DNA of 53,206 bases from Buttiauxella noackiae ATCC 51607 (GCF_001654865.1 NZ_LXEO01000021.1:1-53206), one strand, 5' to 3'. Numbered from the stretch's first letter, positions 36,234 through 46,060 are shown. Notes: a model not told the origin generated them from the sequence alone. Numbers and translations are program-made.

Positions 36234-37292
36234 TTATTTGCGTAACGCGCGGCAGATCAACTGCGAGAGTAATTCAAGTTGACGAGCAAGCTCCAGACTC
36301 AACCACACATAACCGTGAATTGGGGTTTCCTGAAGTTTCCCATTTTCACCTTCCTGCATTAGCTGGCGCAACTCGCTGACGATTTCGGTCAATTTTTCGT
36401 TATTCGCAGAAATCGGTGATGGGTTGCCGTCATGCAATGCCAGGGCAATCGCTGCAAGCGTGCGTTGTGTCATCTGCTGAGTATCACGCAAAGTATGAGC
36501 ATTGATCATCAGGAAATGGCTCTCTCGGGAGGCCCAGTAAGCATTGATTTGCAGCTCAAGCGTGCACACCATATTGCGGCTGACAGTTTGTATCGCTTCG
36601 AAAATCGATTTCTGGATGTGTGTTTCTTTGCTGCTCGGCCCAATCAGCGCGCGCATTTTCACCACATCGGTCAATACCTGATGCAGGTGTTTTTCCAGCC
36701 GTGGGCGTTCGAGTAAGTTCGGGGATAAACCTGCGTTATAAACCCGACCAAACGCGGTGACGAAATTTGCCATTTGAATACGCCAGTGAATAAACGCACG
36801 CTGCGGATAAATACTGGTAAATAGCATTGCCAGTAATGATCCGAAGATAACATCACCACTGCGCCACATCGCAATTTCCATATCGCCAGCCGGTGCACCC
36901 ACCACAACTGCAAGGGTAATACCAATCAGCAGAGCCTGGTAAGGGCGTTTCCCCAGAGCCAGGTAACCGCAAATAAACATCGCGAAAGCACACCAAACCA
37001 ACATCAATGGCAGAGAGAACAATTCTAACCTAAGCGCAATAAGCCCCATGGTTGCGCCACAAATAGTGCCACCGATACGTTCAAAGGCTCGAGGTACCAC
37101 ATTTCCCCAGAAGGAAATTGGGCCCATCACCACCACTAAAGTGATTAATGGCCATGTACCTTCCGGAACTTTCAAAAGATGAACAATGAGAAAGGTAAGA
37201 ACAAATGCCAGCGCGATACGCACGCCATGCACAATTCGATAGTTGCGATAAACGCGGAGTTCAAACGGGCTTAGTGATTTGTCGGGGCGCAC
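36234..37292 (-). CDS. yeeA: FUSC-family inner-membrane protein YeeA
   Basis: 352 aa with a block of membrane helices in the first half (about residues 24-160) and a cytoplasmic helical second half, the arrangement of the fusaric-acid-resistance/aromatic-efflux superfamily. WPLITLVVVMGPISFWGNVV is the characteristic second segment. The start is GTG at 37292 after CAGGAGAG. In E. coli the gene is of unknown function beside sbmC, as here. Confidence 0.92.
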   Translation of the reverse strand: MRPDKSLSPFELRVYRNYRIVHGVRIALAFVLTFLIVHLLKVPEGTWPLITLVVVMGPISFWGNVVPRAFERIGGTICGATMGLIALRLELFSLPLMLVWCAFAMFICGYLALGKRPYQALLIGITLAVVVGAPAGDMEIAMWRSGDVIFGSLLAMLFTSIYPQRAFIHWRIQMANFVTAFGRVYNAGLSPNLLERPRLEKHLHQVLTDVVKMRALIGPSSKETHIQKSIFEAIQTVSRNMVCTLELQINAYWASRESHFLMINAHTLRDTQQMTQRTLAAIALALHDGNPSPISANNEKLTEIVSELRQLMQEGENGKLQETPIHGYVWLSLELARQLELLSQLICRALRK

Positions 37293-37356
37293 ACCCGGCT
37301 CTCCTGAAACAAAAGCGTGATTGTACCTATTTTTTTAGGATGAGCATCACAAAGTT

Positions 37357-37374
37357 AGGGGGCCTCGGCCCCCA
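37357..37374 (-). terminator. Probable terminator of sbmC
   Basis: Minus-strand GGGGGCC-GA-GGCCCCC is a strong stem only seven bases after the sbmC stop. The following bases (TAACTTTG) are a poor T run, so termination may be partial. Confidence 0.45.
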
Positions 37375-37380
37375 TCAGCT

Positions 37381-37851
37381 TCAGACTTGATCTGCTACAG
37401 GGATATACATATCAATTTCCCATACCCCACTTTCGGAACCATCATTCAGATAGTGCTCGAAGCACGGTTTGCCGGTTATCTGGTAGCGATTATCGCCTTC
37501 TACAGCATCGAAGAAACTTTCCCATTGCTGCTGAAAATCATTGTTATCAACACGTGCGCGTGCGACGGCATATTGCCCTGCTTCGATGCGTGTAGTGATG
37601 ACACCTTCACTGTTTTCAGGCACGGTAAAATCTTCCGCAACAGAAACAACCGTATCGCAACGGAGCTTTTCCGCAGGTACGACATCTGGGTTATCGTAGT
37701 ACACCGCCAGCCACTCTTCACCGACAACTTTATGAGATTTCACCCATAGAGAAAGTTGCTCAAATCCTTGTTGAACCGTTTTTTCCCACGGCCCTACCAT
37801 ATGAAAACCCGCTACTTTACGCTCATGAACTTGTTGTACGTTAAATTCCAT
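37381..37851 (-). CDS. sbmC: DNA gyrase inhibitor SbmC (GyrI)
   Basis: 156 aa protein of the GyrI-like fold that binds gyrase, protecting cells from microcin B17 and CcdB, and is induced by the SOS response. [40 protein letters not shown] and [20 protein letters not shown] match E. coli SbmC. I chose the ATG at 37851 because of AGGAGGTCAT directly upstream. A LexA-like site lies 27 bp upstream. Confidence 0.94.
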   Translation of the reverse strand: MEFNVQQVHERKVAGFHMVGPWEKTVQQGFEQLSLWVKSHKVVGEEWLAVYYDNPDVVPAEKLRCDTVVSVAEDFTVPENSEGVITTRIEAGQYAVARARVDNNDFQQQWESFFDAVEGDNRYQITGKPCFEHYLNDGSESGVWEIDMYIPVADQV

Positions 37852-37875
37852 ATGACCTCCTGACCCGATTAAAAG

Positions 37876-37895
37876 CACTGTATATAAATACACCC
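37876..37895 (-). promoter_or_regulatory. LexA-type operator of sbmC
   Basis: The sequence CACTGTATATAAATACACCC fits the SOS box TACTGTATATATATACAGTA with one complete half (CTGT), the AT core and one weak half (CAC for CAG). Its position before sbmC, a known SOS gene in E. coli, supports it. The damaged half suggests weaker repression. Confidence 0.7.
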
Positions 37896-38008
37896 CTCTA
37901 TTGCAGGGAAGCAATCCTTTGGCAAGGTGATGTGGTTGCTTTGCGAGCAAGATCGCTTTTCGCCAATAGATCGTAGTACAGCAGAGAAGCGCAGGTTAGG
38001 CTACAGGC

Positions 38009-38034
38009 GAAAAAAAGGCCGACAAAAAGTCAGC
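38009..38034 (-). terminator. Terminator of dacD
   Basis: Minus-strand GGCTGAC-TTTTT-GTCGGCC is followed by eight T, 20 bases after the dacD stop. Confidence 0.8.
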
Positions 38035-38054
38035 CAATTAAAATGTTTAAGCAA

Positions 38055-39221
38055 CTACAGCTTGTGGCTCAGATAATCGCTAAATCGCGACCACGCACTG
38101 CCCTTTTTGACGTCAGTTAGCGTCACCAATGGCCAGTGTGCAATCAGCTTGTCGCGGTCAAAAAGTTCAACTTCACCGACATGCTGGTTTGCCAGGACAG
38201 GCGCTTCCATTTCTGGTTTATCGAGAACATATTTGGCTTTAATGTTTGGCACTTCTGATTTTGGCAGCGCCAGATACACATCCTGATTGGTGCCAACTTC
38301 TACTTTCTTCTTATCACCGTACCAGATGGTTTCGGTACCAATTTTTTTGCCTTTATGCAGCACCTGCACGGTATCAAAATTATCCTGACCCCAATGCAAT
38401 AATTTACGCGCCTGCTCTTCACGCCCTTTCGGACTTTCTCCGCCCATTACAACGGCAATCAGGCGGCGATCGCCATCAACGCTGGAAGCAATAATGTTAA
38501 AGCCGGCGCTGGCTGTGTGGCCAGTTTTCAGCCCATCAACGTCGAGATTTTTATCCCAAAGCAGGCCGTTGCGATTCTGCTGAGTGATGCCATTCCAGGT
38601 GAGGCTGCGCTCGCTGTACATATGATAGAAGTCAGGCTCACCGTGGATGATGGCGCGGGATAACACCGCAAGATCGTAGGCCGAGCTATGCTGACCCGGT
38701 GCATCAAGGCCATGAACCGTTTCAAAATGGGTATCGCGCAAGCGGAGTTGCTGCACATATTTGTTCATCATCGCCACAAACTGTGGCTGCCCGCCCGCCA
38801 CGTAATCGGCCAGGGCTACACATGCATCGTTACCCGAATCAACAATTAAGCCGCGGCTTAAATCACGGACCGTTAATCTGTCTCCTGCTTTGAGGAACAT
38901 TAACGATGAACCGTCAAACACCGGATTGTCTTTCGCCCAGGCATCTTTGCCAACGGTTACCATATCGTCAGGTGAGATACGCCCGCTATCGATGGCGCGA
39001 TCGACCACATAACCGGTCATCAGTTTGGTAAGACTCGCTGGGTTGCGTCGTACGTGTTCATTTTGCGCAGTCAGAACTTGCCCGGTGGTGTAATCCATCA
39101 ATACCCATGAGCCCGCCTGGATTTGTGGCGGTGGTGGTGCATTAACAAAGGTATCGTCGGCAAAAGCGGAGTAAGCAGAAAATGACAACAGTGAACAGAC
39201 AGCAAACAGACGGATCTTCAA
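38055..39221 (-). CDS. dacD: D-alanyl-D-alanine carboxypeptidase DacD (PBP6b)
   Basis: Removes the terminal D-Ala from peptidoglycan stem peptides in the periplasm. Signal peptide of about 21 residues (SFSAYSAFA). Catalytic motifs are ASLTKLM (SxxK), SGNDACVAL (SxN) and KTGHTASAG (KTG). Length 388 aa equals E. coli DacD when started at TTG 39221, which follows GAGGGT; an earlier TTG frame to 39287 has no such support. The C-terminal LSHKL-type end fits the membrane-anchoring tail of the family. Confidence 0.95.
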   Translation of the reverse strand: MKIRLFAVCSLLSFSAYSAFADDTFVNAPPPPQIQAGSWVLMDYTTGQVLTAQNEHVRRNPASLTKLMTGYVVDRAIDSGRISPDDMVTVGKDAWAKDNPVFDGSSLMFLKAGDRLTVRDLSRGLIVDSGNDACVALADYVAGGQPQFVAMMNKYVQQLRLRDTHFETVHGLDAPGQHSSAYDLAVLSRAIIHGEPDFYHMYSERSLTWNGITQQNRNGLLWDKNLDVDGLKTGHTASAGFNIIASSVDGDRRLIAVVMGGESPKGREEQARKLLHWGQDNFDTVQVLHKGKKIGTETIWYGDKKKVEVGTNQDVYLALPKSEVPNIKAKYVLDKPEMEAPVLANQHVGEVELFDRDKLIAHWPLVTLTDVKKGSAWSRFSDYLSHKL

Positions 39222-39486
39222 CGATATACCCTCAGTAACAATAAATTCAGCCGCATCTTTTACTGGAGTTTTCGACTTTTTTCGCAATTAAATTGCAAAA
39301 AGTTATGAACAGAAAGAATGGGATGGATAGCCTGAGTGCTTTTCATGGTGATGCAGCCGGCTTATTAATGGTTTACCATGCACTTATGCAGCACCTGATA
39401 ATCAAGATGGAAACATGGAGAGAGTTTTAGTGGGATTTCAGTTTAATAACAGTATGTTAAACAACACTCAAGGGCGGAAATAAGCC

Positions 39487-40914
39487 GTGGAAAAATCAAC
39501 GCAGCAACCGACCTTTCTCTTTCATGATTATGAAACTTTCGGTAAGAGTCCTTCTCTTGACCGACCGGCGCAATTTGCGGCGATTCGTACCGATGACCAA
39601 TTCAATGTTATCGGTGAGCCAGAAGTTTTCTATTGCAAACCCGCTGATGACTACCTACCCCAGCCAGAAGCGGTGATGATTACCGGTATTACGCCACAAC
39701 ACGCATTGGCGCATGGCGTGAATGAAGCGGATTTTGCAAAACGTATTCATAGTATTTTTACTGTGCCGAAAACCTGCGTCGTGGGCTACAACAACGTGCG
39801 CTTCGATGACGAAGTAACGCGCAATATTTTTTACCGTAACTTTTACGACCCGTACGGCTGGAGCTGGCAGAACGATAATTCACGCTGGGATTTGCTCGAT
39901 GTCATGCGCGCCTGTTATGCGCTGCGCCCTGAAGGAATTGTCTGGCCTGAAAATGAAGAGGGTTTGCCAAGCTTTCGTCTCGAACACCTGACAAAGGCCA
40001 ATGGCATTGAACATGCCAATGCGCACGATGCGATGTCTGATGTGTATGCCACAATTGCAATGGCTCAACTGGTCAAAACTCGCCAACCGCGCCTGTTTGA
40101 ATACCTTTATAGCCATCGTTCGAAGCACAAACTCACCACACTGATTGATATCCCGCAGATGAAACCGCTGGTGCATGTTTCCGGAATGTTCGGCGCATGG
40201 CGTGGCAACACCAGCTGGATTGCCCCGCTGGCCTGGCACCCGGATAACAAAAATGCGGTGATTATGGTCGATCTGGCTGGGGATATTTCGCCGTTGCTGG
40301 AGCTGGATGCCGATACATTACGCGAACGTTTATACACGCCGAAGGCGTCACTTGGTGATGCCGCAGCCGTGCCAATCAAACTGGTTCATCTGAATAAATG
40401 CCCGGTGTTAGCGGTGGCAAATACGTTGCGCCCCGAAGATGCCGAACGTTTAGGAATCGATCGTAAGCATTGCCTGGATAACCTGAAGTTACTGCGCGAG
40501 CACCCTGTGGTGCGTGAAAAAGCCGTGGCGATTTTTGCCGAGGCCGAACCTTTTGTGCCATCTGATAACGTTGATGCGCAGCTTTATAACGGTTTTTTCA
40601 GCGATGCTGACCGCGCTGCAATGCGGATTGTGCTGCAAACCGATCCGCAAAACCTGCCTGCTCTGGATATTACTTTTGCAGATAAGCGCATTGAAAAACT
40701 GTTGTTTAACTATCGCGCTCGTAATTTCCCAGGAACTCTGGATGAAGCAGAACAACAGCGTTGGTTAGAACACCGCCGTGATGTGTTGTCTCAGGAAGCG
40801 CTGCAAGCCTACGCGCAAGAACTGGAGGCGCTGTATAACCTGCATGAAGGGGACAAGGAAAAGACGGCGTTGCTTAAGGAGTTGTTTGAATACGCGCAGT
40901 TTTTGGTAGGGTAA
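39487..40914 (+). CDS. sbcB: Exodeoxyribonuclease I (SbcB)
   Basis: 3' to 5' single-strand DNA exonuclease acting in recombination and repair. 475 aa, same size as E. coli ExoI. The DnaQ-type Exo motifs are visible: FHDYETFG with the first acidic pair, GYNNVRFDDEV in the middle and NAHDAMSDVYATIAMA with the last aspartates. The SH3-like and C-terminal parts (LLFNYRARNFPGTLDEAEQQ) are intact. The start is GTG at 39487 behind a GGGCGGAAA site. The 265 bp upstream hold only the divergent promoters with dacD. Confidence 0.96.
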   Translation: MEKSTQQPTFLFHDYETFGKSPSLDRPAQFAAIRTDDQFNVIGEPEVFYCKPADDYLPQPEAVMITGITPQHALAHGVNEADFAKRIHSIFTVPKTCVVGYNNVRFDDEVTRNIFYRNFYDPYGWSWQNDNSRWDLLDVMRACYALRPEGIVWPENEEGLPSFRLEHLTKANGIEHANAHDAMSDVYATIAMAQLVKTRQPRLFEYLYSHRSKHKLTTLIDIPQMKPLVHVSGMFGAWRGNTSWIAPLAWHPDNKNAVIMVDLAGDISPLLELDADTLRERLYTPKASLGDAAAVPIKLVHLNKCPVLAVANTLRPEDAERLGIDRKHCLDNLKLLREHPVVREKAVAIFAEAEPFVPSDNVDAQLYNGFFSDADRAAMRIVLQTDPQNLPALDITFADKRIEKLLFNYRARNFPGTLDEAEQQRWLEHRRDVLSQEALQAYAQELEALYNLHEGDKEKTALLKELFEYAQFLVG

Positions 40915-40922
40915 CAGATAGC

Positions 40923-40948
40923 AAAAAGGCCGCTTTCGCGGCCTTTTT
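40923..40948. terminator. Bidirectional terminator between sbcB and plaP
   Basis: AAAAAGGCCGC-TTTC-GCGGCCTTTTT is a perfect stem with A and T runs on both sides, between two convergent genes, eight bases after sbcB. Confidence 0.9.
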
Positions 40949-40960
40949 CGTATTGCGCTT

Positions 40961-42325
40961 TTACGCTAAATCTTCGTTGAATTGCGGAACCGGGTTACGG
41001 AAGCGGCGAGTCACGAAGGCCAGATAAGTCAGGCCAATGGCCGCCCAAATCAGACCCAAAATCATCGAGCTTTCTTCCAGGTTAATCCACAACGCACCGA
41101 CTGTCAGCGCACCACAAATTGGCAGCACCAGATAATTGATGTGATCTTTGATGGACTTATTGCGCCCTTCGCGAATCCAGAACTGGGAAATCACTGACAA
41201 GTTAACGAAGGTAAACGCCACCAGCGCACCGAAGTTAATCAGCGCAGTTGCCGTCACCAGGTCAAACTTCACGGCGAACAGAGCAATGATACCAACCAAT
41301 ACAACGTTCAGTGCCGGGGTACGCCATTTCGGATGAATGTAACCGAAGAAACGCTCCGGGAACACACCGTCACGGCCCATCACATACATCAGGCGAGAAA
41401 CGCCAGCATGTGCCGCCATACCAGATGCCAGAACAGTTACGCAGGAGAAAATCAGGATGCCGAACTGGAAGGCTTTGCCTGCCACGAAGAGCATGATTTC
41501 TGGCTGCGATGCGTCCGGATCCTTAAAGCGCGAGATGTCCGGGAAGTACAGTTGCAGGAAGTAAGACACCACAACGAAGATCACGCCGCCAATTAAAGCA
41601 GTCAGGAAAATCGCTTTCGGGATAACGCGGCCTGCATCTTTGGTTTCTTCAGATAGAGAACTGATACCGTCAAAACCAAGGAACGAGAAGCACAATATGG
41701 TCGCACCCGTAATCATCGGCACCACGTTCGCGTGTTCCGACCAGAACGGACGAGTACTGGTTAATGTGCCCGCACCTTCGCCATTAGCCACACCATAAAT
41801 AACCAGACCGGTGATAACCACCATGACGACCATTTGCAGCACAACGATAAGGCTGTTGAAGTTAGCCACGGTTTTGATGCCGCGTAGGTTGGAGATAGTC
41901 ATAAAGCCAACCAGCAGCACCACGAAAATCCACGACGGGATAGACGGCACCAGGGCTTCAAAATAGATTTTTGCCAGCAGGATGTTGATCATCGGCATAA
42001 ACAGATAATCAAGCAAGGCAGACCAACCCACCATAAAGCCAACCACTGGGTGGATTGCTTTTTGAGCGTAGGTATAGGCGGAACCCGCTGATGGGAAGCG
42101 GCGTACTAGCTTTCCATAACTTAACGCGGTGAACAAAATTGCCACAAGGGCAAACGCGTAAGCCGTAGCGACATGTCCGTCGGTAAGGCCAGATACAATC
42201 CCAAATGTATCGAACAAGGTCATAGGCTGCATATATGCAAGGCCCATCATAACAACCGGAATGAGCGTCAGGCTCTTACGGAGTTCAACACGAGATTTTG
42301 CACCTGCGGTGACGTTAAGCGACAT
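40961..42325 (-). CDS. plaP: Low-affinity putrescine importer PlaP (YeeF), APC family
   Basis: 454 aa inner-membrane transporter with about 12 helices. [49 protein letters not shown] and [20 protein letters not shown] match E. coli PlaP, which imports putrescine with protons. I chose the ATG at 42325 because GGGGGAA lies eight bases upstream; the frame is open 24 codons further. The E. coli neighbours yeeD and yeeE are absent between sbcB and plaP. A GABA-type aminotransferase precedes it on the same strand. Confidence 0.94.
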   Translation of the reverse strand: MSLNVTAGAKSRVELRKSLTLIPVVMMGLAYMQPMTLFDTFGIVSGLTDGHVATAYAFALVAILFTALSYGKLVRRFPSAGSAYTYAQKAIHPVVGFMVGWSALLDYLFMPMINILLAKIYFEALVPSIPSWIFVVLLVGFMTISNLRGIKTVANFNSLIVVLQMVVMVVITGLVIYGVANGEGAGTLTSTRPFWSEHANVVPMITGATILCFSFLGFDGISSLSEETKDAGRVIPKAIFLTALIGGVIFVVVSYFLQLYFPDISRFKDPDASQPEIMLFVAGKAFQFGILIFSCVTVLASGMAAHAGVSRLMYVMGRDGVFPERFFGYIHPKWRTPALNVVLVGIIALFAVKFDLVTATALINFGALVAFTFVNLSVISQFWIREGRNKSIKDHINYLVLPICGALTVGALWINLEESSMILGLIWAAIGLTYLAFVTRRFRNPVPQFNEDLA

Positions 42326-42492
42326 GGTCATTCCCCCAAACGGCGAATACCTGCGCAAAAGCAAAAAGCTGCCCCATCTTAATTTCCTCGGCGACACGAC
42401 TGTCGTTTTTTAAAAGCTAGTATCTATCCGGTACGAAGCCCGGCCTCTTGGTTTTTTTGGCGGATGCCTGTTTGACTACTTGAACTCAATGC

Positions 42493-42527
42493 AAAAAAAT
42501 AACCGACGCGTTTAACGTCGGTTTTTT
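42493..42527. terminator. Bidirectional terminator after the aminotransferase gene
   Basis: AACCGACG-CGTTTAA-CGTCGGTT with runs of T on both strands (six on plus, seven on minus). It begins within five bases of the aminotransferase stop and separates it from plaP. Confidence 0.85.
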
Positions 42528-42531
42528 GTTC

Positions 42532-43830
42532 TCATTTAGTGAGGCGCGTATTTTGCACCAATTCGAGGCAGGATGACAAGATATTGAGGCCTTCATTAAC
42601 AATTTCTTTTTCAGCCGTTAACGGGACGAGAAAACGAATGACATTCGCTCTCACTCCACATGACAGCAACACCAAACCTTTTTTGCCGGCTTCTTTCACA
42701 AGTTCCTGTGTTAACTCTTTATTTGGGCGGTGGCTATCGCGTTCTTCCACAAGCTCCATTGCAATCATGGCACCATAGCCGCGCACATCACCGATGCAGT
42801 TAAATTGCTCGCTCATTTGCTGTAAACGATGAGTGATTAGCTCACCAATTTCCTGCGCCTTTTGATTGAGATTTTCTTGCTCAATGACATCAGTAACCGC
42901 CAGTGCCGCAGCAATCGCTACAGGCGAGCCGGCATAGGTGCCACCAAGACCGCCAGGCATCGCTTTATCGAACAGAGATTTTTTGCCAACCAGCGCTGAA
43001 AGTGGGAAGCCACCTGCCAGGCTTTTTGCCATGGTGATGAGATCCGGCTCCACATCACTGTGTTCAATCGCGAAGGTTTTACCTGTGCGGCAGAAACCAC
43101 TTTGTATTTCATCTGCAATCAGAACGATGCCGTGTTTATCGCACAACGCCCGCAGTTGTTTCATGAAGGAAGGCGATGCGGCATAGAAACCGCCCTCACC
43201 TTGCACCGGCTCAATAATGATGGCGGCGACTTCATCCGGCGAAACATCAGCAGCAAAAATACCCGCCAGTGACGCCAGCGCCTGAGTATCACTCACACCA
43301 AGATAGGCCGCCGGATAAGGTGCGTGATAAATGCCTGCCGGGAACGGGCCATAGCCTTTTTTATACGGCTGCACTTTACCCGTTAAGGCCATGCCGAGTA
43401 ATGTCCGGCCGTGGAAGGCCCCACGAAATGCGATGATGGCCGAACGCCCCGTCGCAATACGCGCCACTTTAATGGCATTTTCAACCGCCTCAGCGCCTGT
43501 TGTGAGAAACAGTGTCTGGCAAGGCTCGCTTATTGGCACCAGTTTATTCAGCCGTTCTGCAAGCTCAATATAATTGCCGTAAGGCGTCACCTGGAAACAA
43601 GGATGGGTGAATTTTTCAAGCTGTTGACGCACCGCATCAATGACTGCGGGGTGGTTATGCCCGGTATTAAGCACCGCAATACCAGAGGCAAAATCAATAT
43701 AGCGTTTGCCTTCAACATCCCACAATTCGGCATTTTTAGCTTTTTCGATGTATACCGGCATTGCATTACCGACTCCATGAGGAACCGCCTGTTCACGCCG
43801 TGACTGCCATTGCTGATTGGTTTGCTTCAT
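42532..43830 (-). CDS. 4-aminobutyrate-type class III aminotransferase (GabT/PuuE-like)
   Basis: 432 aa PLP enzyme that probably moves the amino group of GABA, or a related diamine product, to 2-oxoglutarate. Family signatures are FASGIAVLNTGHNHPAV, FLTTGAEAVENAIKVARI, AFHGRTLLGMALTGK, LIADEIQSGFCRTG and the PLP lysine in LITMAKSLAGGFPLSA. I chose the ATG at 43830 after CAAGGAG; the frame is open 12 codons more. It lies between yeeY and plaP, where E. coli has no gene; next to a putrescine importer it suggests a polyamine-GABA role. PuuE, GabT or GoaG cannot be told apart by reading. Confidence 0.9.
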   Translation of the reverse strand: MKQTNQQWQSRREQAVPHGVGNAMPVYIEKAKNAELWDVEGKRYIDFASGIAVLNTGHNHPAVIDAVRQQLEKFTHPCFQVTPYGNYIELAERLNKLVPISEPCQTLFLTTGAEAVENAIKVARIATGRSAIIAFRGAFHGRTLLGMALTGKVQPYKKGYGPFPAGIYHAPYPAAYLGVSDTQALASLAGIFAADVSPDEVAAIIIEPVQGEGGFYAASPSFMKQLRALCDKHGIVLIADEIQSGFCRTGKTFAIEHSDVEPDLITMAKSLAGGFPLSALVGKKSLFDKAMPGGLGGTYAGSPVAIAAALAVTDVIEQENLNQKAQEIGELITHRLQQMSEQFNCIGDVRGYGAMIAMELVEERDSHRPNKELTQELVKEAGKKGLVLLSCGVRANVIRFLVPLTAEKEIVNEGLNILSSCLELVQNTRLTK

Positions 43831-43968
43831 AAAAACTCCTTGCGTACAAAAAACTCCGCAAAACAACGCAGAGAAGAAAATTTAAACGCGAAGACATATT
43901 CAGAAGAAATAACGATCCACTTTAAACAATAGATGTGAGCCAGGCGCTCTGCCACTCACCCAAAAGCA

Positions 43969-44883
43969 TTATTTTTGCGCCGTTCCGTAAACGACGGCAA
44001 TTTCGGGGCTGGTGACGATTTGCTCTCTCCACCATTCGCTGGCAAGCCCGGCAGTCTGTTCATTCCAGCCAATCCACACCGGAACAAAAGGCACATGGGA
44101 GACAACCTGCTTTTCCACCAGCACGCCACTTTCGATAAAACGCTGCGCCATGTAACGGGGGACGTAACCGCAACCAATGCCGCTAATCTGCAGCTCGAGT
44201 TTAGTTTTGAAATCAAAAACAGTGATCGCGTCCTGTTCTTCGAGCAAATGCATCGAACGTGATGGTTCAAGACGCGATGTGTCGCCAACTACCACAGCAC
44301 GGCTGCGTTTGATAATCCGGCGAGTGAGCGGCTCTTCTGCTTCAGCAAGTGGGTGATGAGGTGCAACAACAAAGATACTTTCAAGTTGGCCAAGGAGCGT
44401 AAAACCAAAACCACTCAACGATGGTGGGTCGCTCATCGCCCCCACAATAATATCGGCCCGACCTTCAGTCAGCGCTTCCCACGAGCCTCCCAATACACCG
44501 TTGATGAATTTCAGTCGCGTCACGCTATAACTTTTGTAGAAAGCTTCAATGAGTGGCGTCAGTAGGGAGAATGGAAAAGAGTCATCAACGCCAATCACCA
44601 GTTCGTTTTCCCATCCCTGGTGAAGCTTAATGGCCTGTTGCTCCAGTTCTCGCACGGTATGCAGAACCTCACGCCCTTTTTCCAGTAAAAGTTGCCCCGT
44701 TCGCGTGAAACGCGCACGGTGGCCTGAGCGGTCGAGAATCTGAATATTGAGATCGTTTTCGAGTTTTTGAACGGTGTAACTGAGTGCGGAAGGCGTTTTA
44801 AAGAGCTTTGTTGCCGCCGCAGCAAAGCTCCCTTCTTTATCGAGGGTATCAAGAATTATCAGCACATCCAGCAGTGGTTTCAT
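43969..44883 (-). CDS. yeeY: LysR-type transcriptional regulator YeeY
   Basis: 304 aa with an N-terminal winged helix-turn-helix (KEGSFAAAATKLFKTPSALS, about residues 16-35) and a C-terminal inducer-binding domain (VIGVDDSFPFSLLTPLIEAF). The whole protein reads like E. coli YeeY, including EGRADIIVGAMSDPP and ISGIGCGYVPRYMAQRF. It precedes the aminotransferase by 138 bp on the same strand and may regulate it; the inducer is unknown. Confidence 0.93.
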   Translation of the reverse strand: MKPLLDVLIILDTLDKEGSFAAAATKLFKTPSALSYTVQKLENDLNIQILDRSGHRARFTRTGQLLLEKGREVLHTVRELEQQAIKLHQGWENELVIGVDDSFPFSLLTPLIEAFYKSYSVTRLKFINGVLGGSWEALTEGRADIIVGAMSDPPSLSGFGFTLLGQLESIFVVAPHHPLAEAEEPLTRRIIKRSRAVVVGDTSRLEPSRSMHLLEEQDAITVFDFKTKLELQISGIGCGYVPRYMAQRFIESGVLVEKQVVSHVPFVPVWIGWNEQTAGLASEWWREQIVTSPEIAVVYGTAQK

Positions 44884-44921
44884 ACTCGTTCCCGGCAGTC
44901 ACGAGCAACACCCCACAGCGG

Positions 44922-45749
44922 TTACTGCATGGGCATTACCAGCGGGTTTGGATACTGATATTCAAACCCAAGTTCGTTGCAAATACGGTTGCCATCCACC
45001 AGCTTACCGTGGCCATTTTGCGTTTCAGTTCGAAAAACGGGTGCGTCTAAATTCATCTGTCGTGCCATCAAAGAATAAAACTCGGCACGCGTTGGGTGAG
45101 CTGGCGCACATAAATTATAGATGTGCCCGCCCTTCGGAGCCTGTAGCAAGAGTGTAATTGCTGAAATAACATCTTCAAGGTGCACCAGGTTGACCCCATG
45201 AGCACCGTTAGCTACATCAGTTTTCCCTGCCAGAAAACGCCCTGGATGGCGCTCCGGCCCAACCAAACCCGCAAGGCGCAGAATATCGACAGAGGTGCCT
45301 GGCAAGTCATGCAGCCAGGCTTCCAGATCTTTCAGTACTCGCCCACTAGCGGTAACTGGCTCAAGCGGCGAGGTTTCTTTAACGCTGCCTTCTGCTTCAC
45401 CATACACAGAGGTTGAGCTGGTAAAAATGATACGCGGAATATTATGCGCCAGTGCGCTATCGACAATTTCCTGTACCGCTTGCAGGTAAAAATCGTCGCC
45501 TTCGCCAGTACGGCGAGCTGGCAGTGTTATCACCAAAGCATCCACGTCGAGCAGCGCATCAAGATCATCGCTGTCGCAAACCAGTTCAGGTGTGAGTTGC
45601 AGTTGATAACTGTCTATCCCACTCATTCGCGCGGCGTCAACACCATCGAGGGTCGTTTTACTCCCTGTGACTTGCCAGCCTCGCGCTGATAAAGACATCG
45701 CCAGTGGCATTCCAAGCCACCCTAACCCGACAATCGCAACCTTTTTCAT
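44922..45749 (-). CDS. yeeZ: NAD-dependent epimerase/dehydratase-like protein YeeZ
   Basis: 275 aa extended SDR-type protein. Rossmann motif VAIVGLGWLGMPLAMSLSAR at the start, FTSSTSVYGEAEGSVKETSP with the active-site serine and tyrosine region, and ILRLAGLVGPERHPGRF. It matches E. coli YeeZ, whose reaction is unknown, and keeps its place beside the his operon. The start at 45749 follows GGAGAGAAGG. It is 38 bp from yeeY and probably cotranscribed. Confidence 0.92.
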   Translation of the reverse strand: MKKVAIVGLGWLGMPLAMSLSARGWQVTGSKTTLDGVDAARMSGIDSYQLQLTPELVCDSDDLDALLDVDALVITLPARRTGEGDDFYLQAVQEIVDSALAHNIPRIIFTSSTSVYGEAEGSVKETSPLEPVTASGRVLKDLEAWLHDLPGTSVDILRLAGLVGPERHPGRFLAGKTDVANGAHGVNLVHLEDVISAITLLLQAPKGGHIYNLCAPAHPTRAEFYSLMARQMNLDAPVFRTETQNGHGKLVDGNRICNELGFEYQYPNPLVMPMQ

Positions 45750-45878
45750 GCCTTCTCTCCAGGAATGCAGCATATCGCTCTGCTGTGCTTTTTAACCCTT
45801 TATTAAGGCTACGCCACGTTACGACAACTGACAATCAATGGTGCTAAACAGAATATTAATTGAGTGGGTAAAAAGCCC

Positions 45879-45908
45879 TTGCACAACAGACTGAATATGG
45901 TTTACGTT
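45879..45908 (+). promoter_or_regulatory. Primary promoter of the his operon
   Basis: TTGCAC (45879-45884) and TACGTT (45903-45908) are 18 bp apart, and the following GTTAAAAGCACATCA resembles the start region of the E. coli his promoter, whose -10 is TAGGTT. Confidence 0.7.
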
Positions 45909-45946
45909 AAAAGCACATCATGAATAAACATTCATACGAGAATTTT

Positions 45947-45997
45947 ATGACACGCGTTCAAACTACTACCCACCATCATCACCATCATCCTGACTAG
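45947..45997 (+). CDS. hisL: His operon leader peptide HisL
   Basis: A 16-codon peptide, MTRVQTTTHHHHHHPD, with six consecutive histidine codons. Ribosome stalling at these codons when charged tRNA-His is scarce should prevent formation of the terminator downstream. E. coli has seven His codons preceded by Phe-Lys; here three Thr codons precede six His. Too short for ordinary gene finders. Confidence 0.97.
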   Translation: MTRVQTTTHHHHHHPD

Positions 45998-46060
45998 TCT
46001 TTCAGGCGATGTGTGCTGGGAGACAGAAAAATCTTCCAGTGGTGCATGAACGAGTCAATA

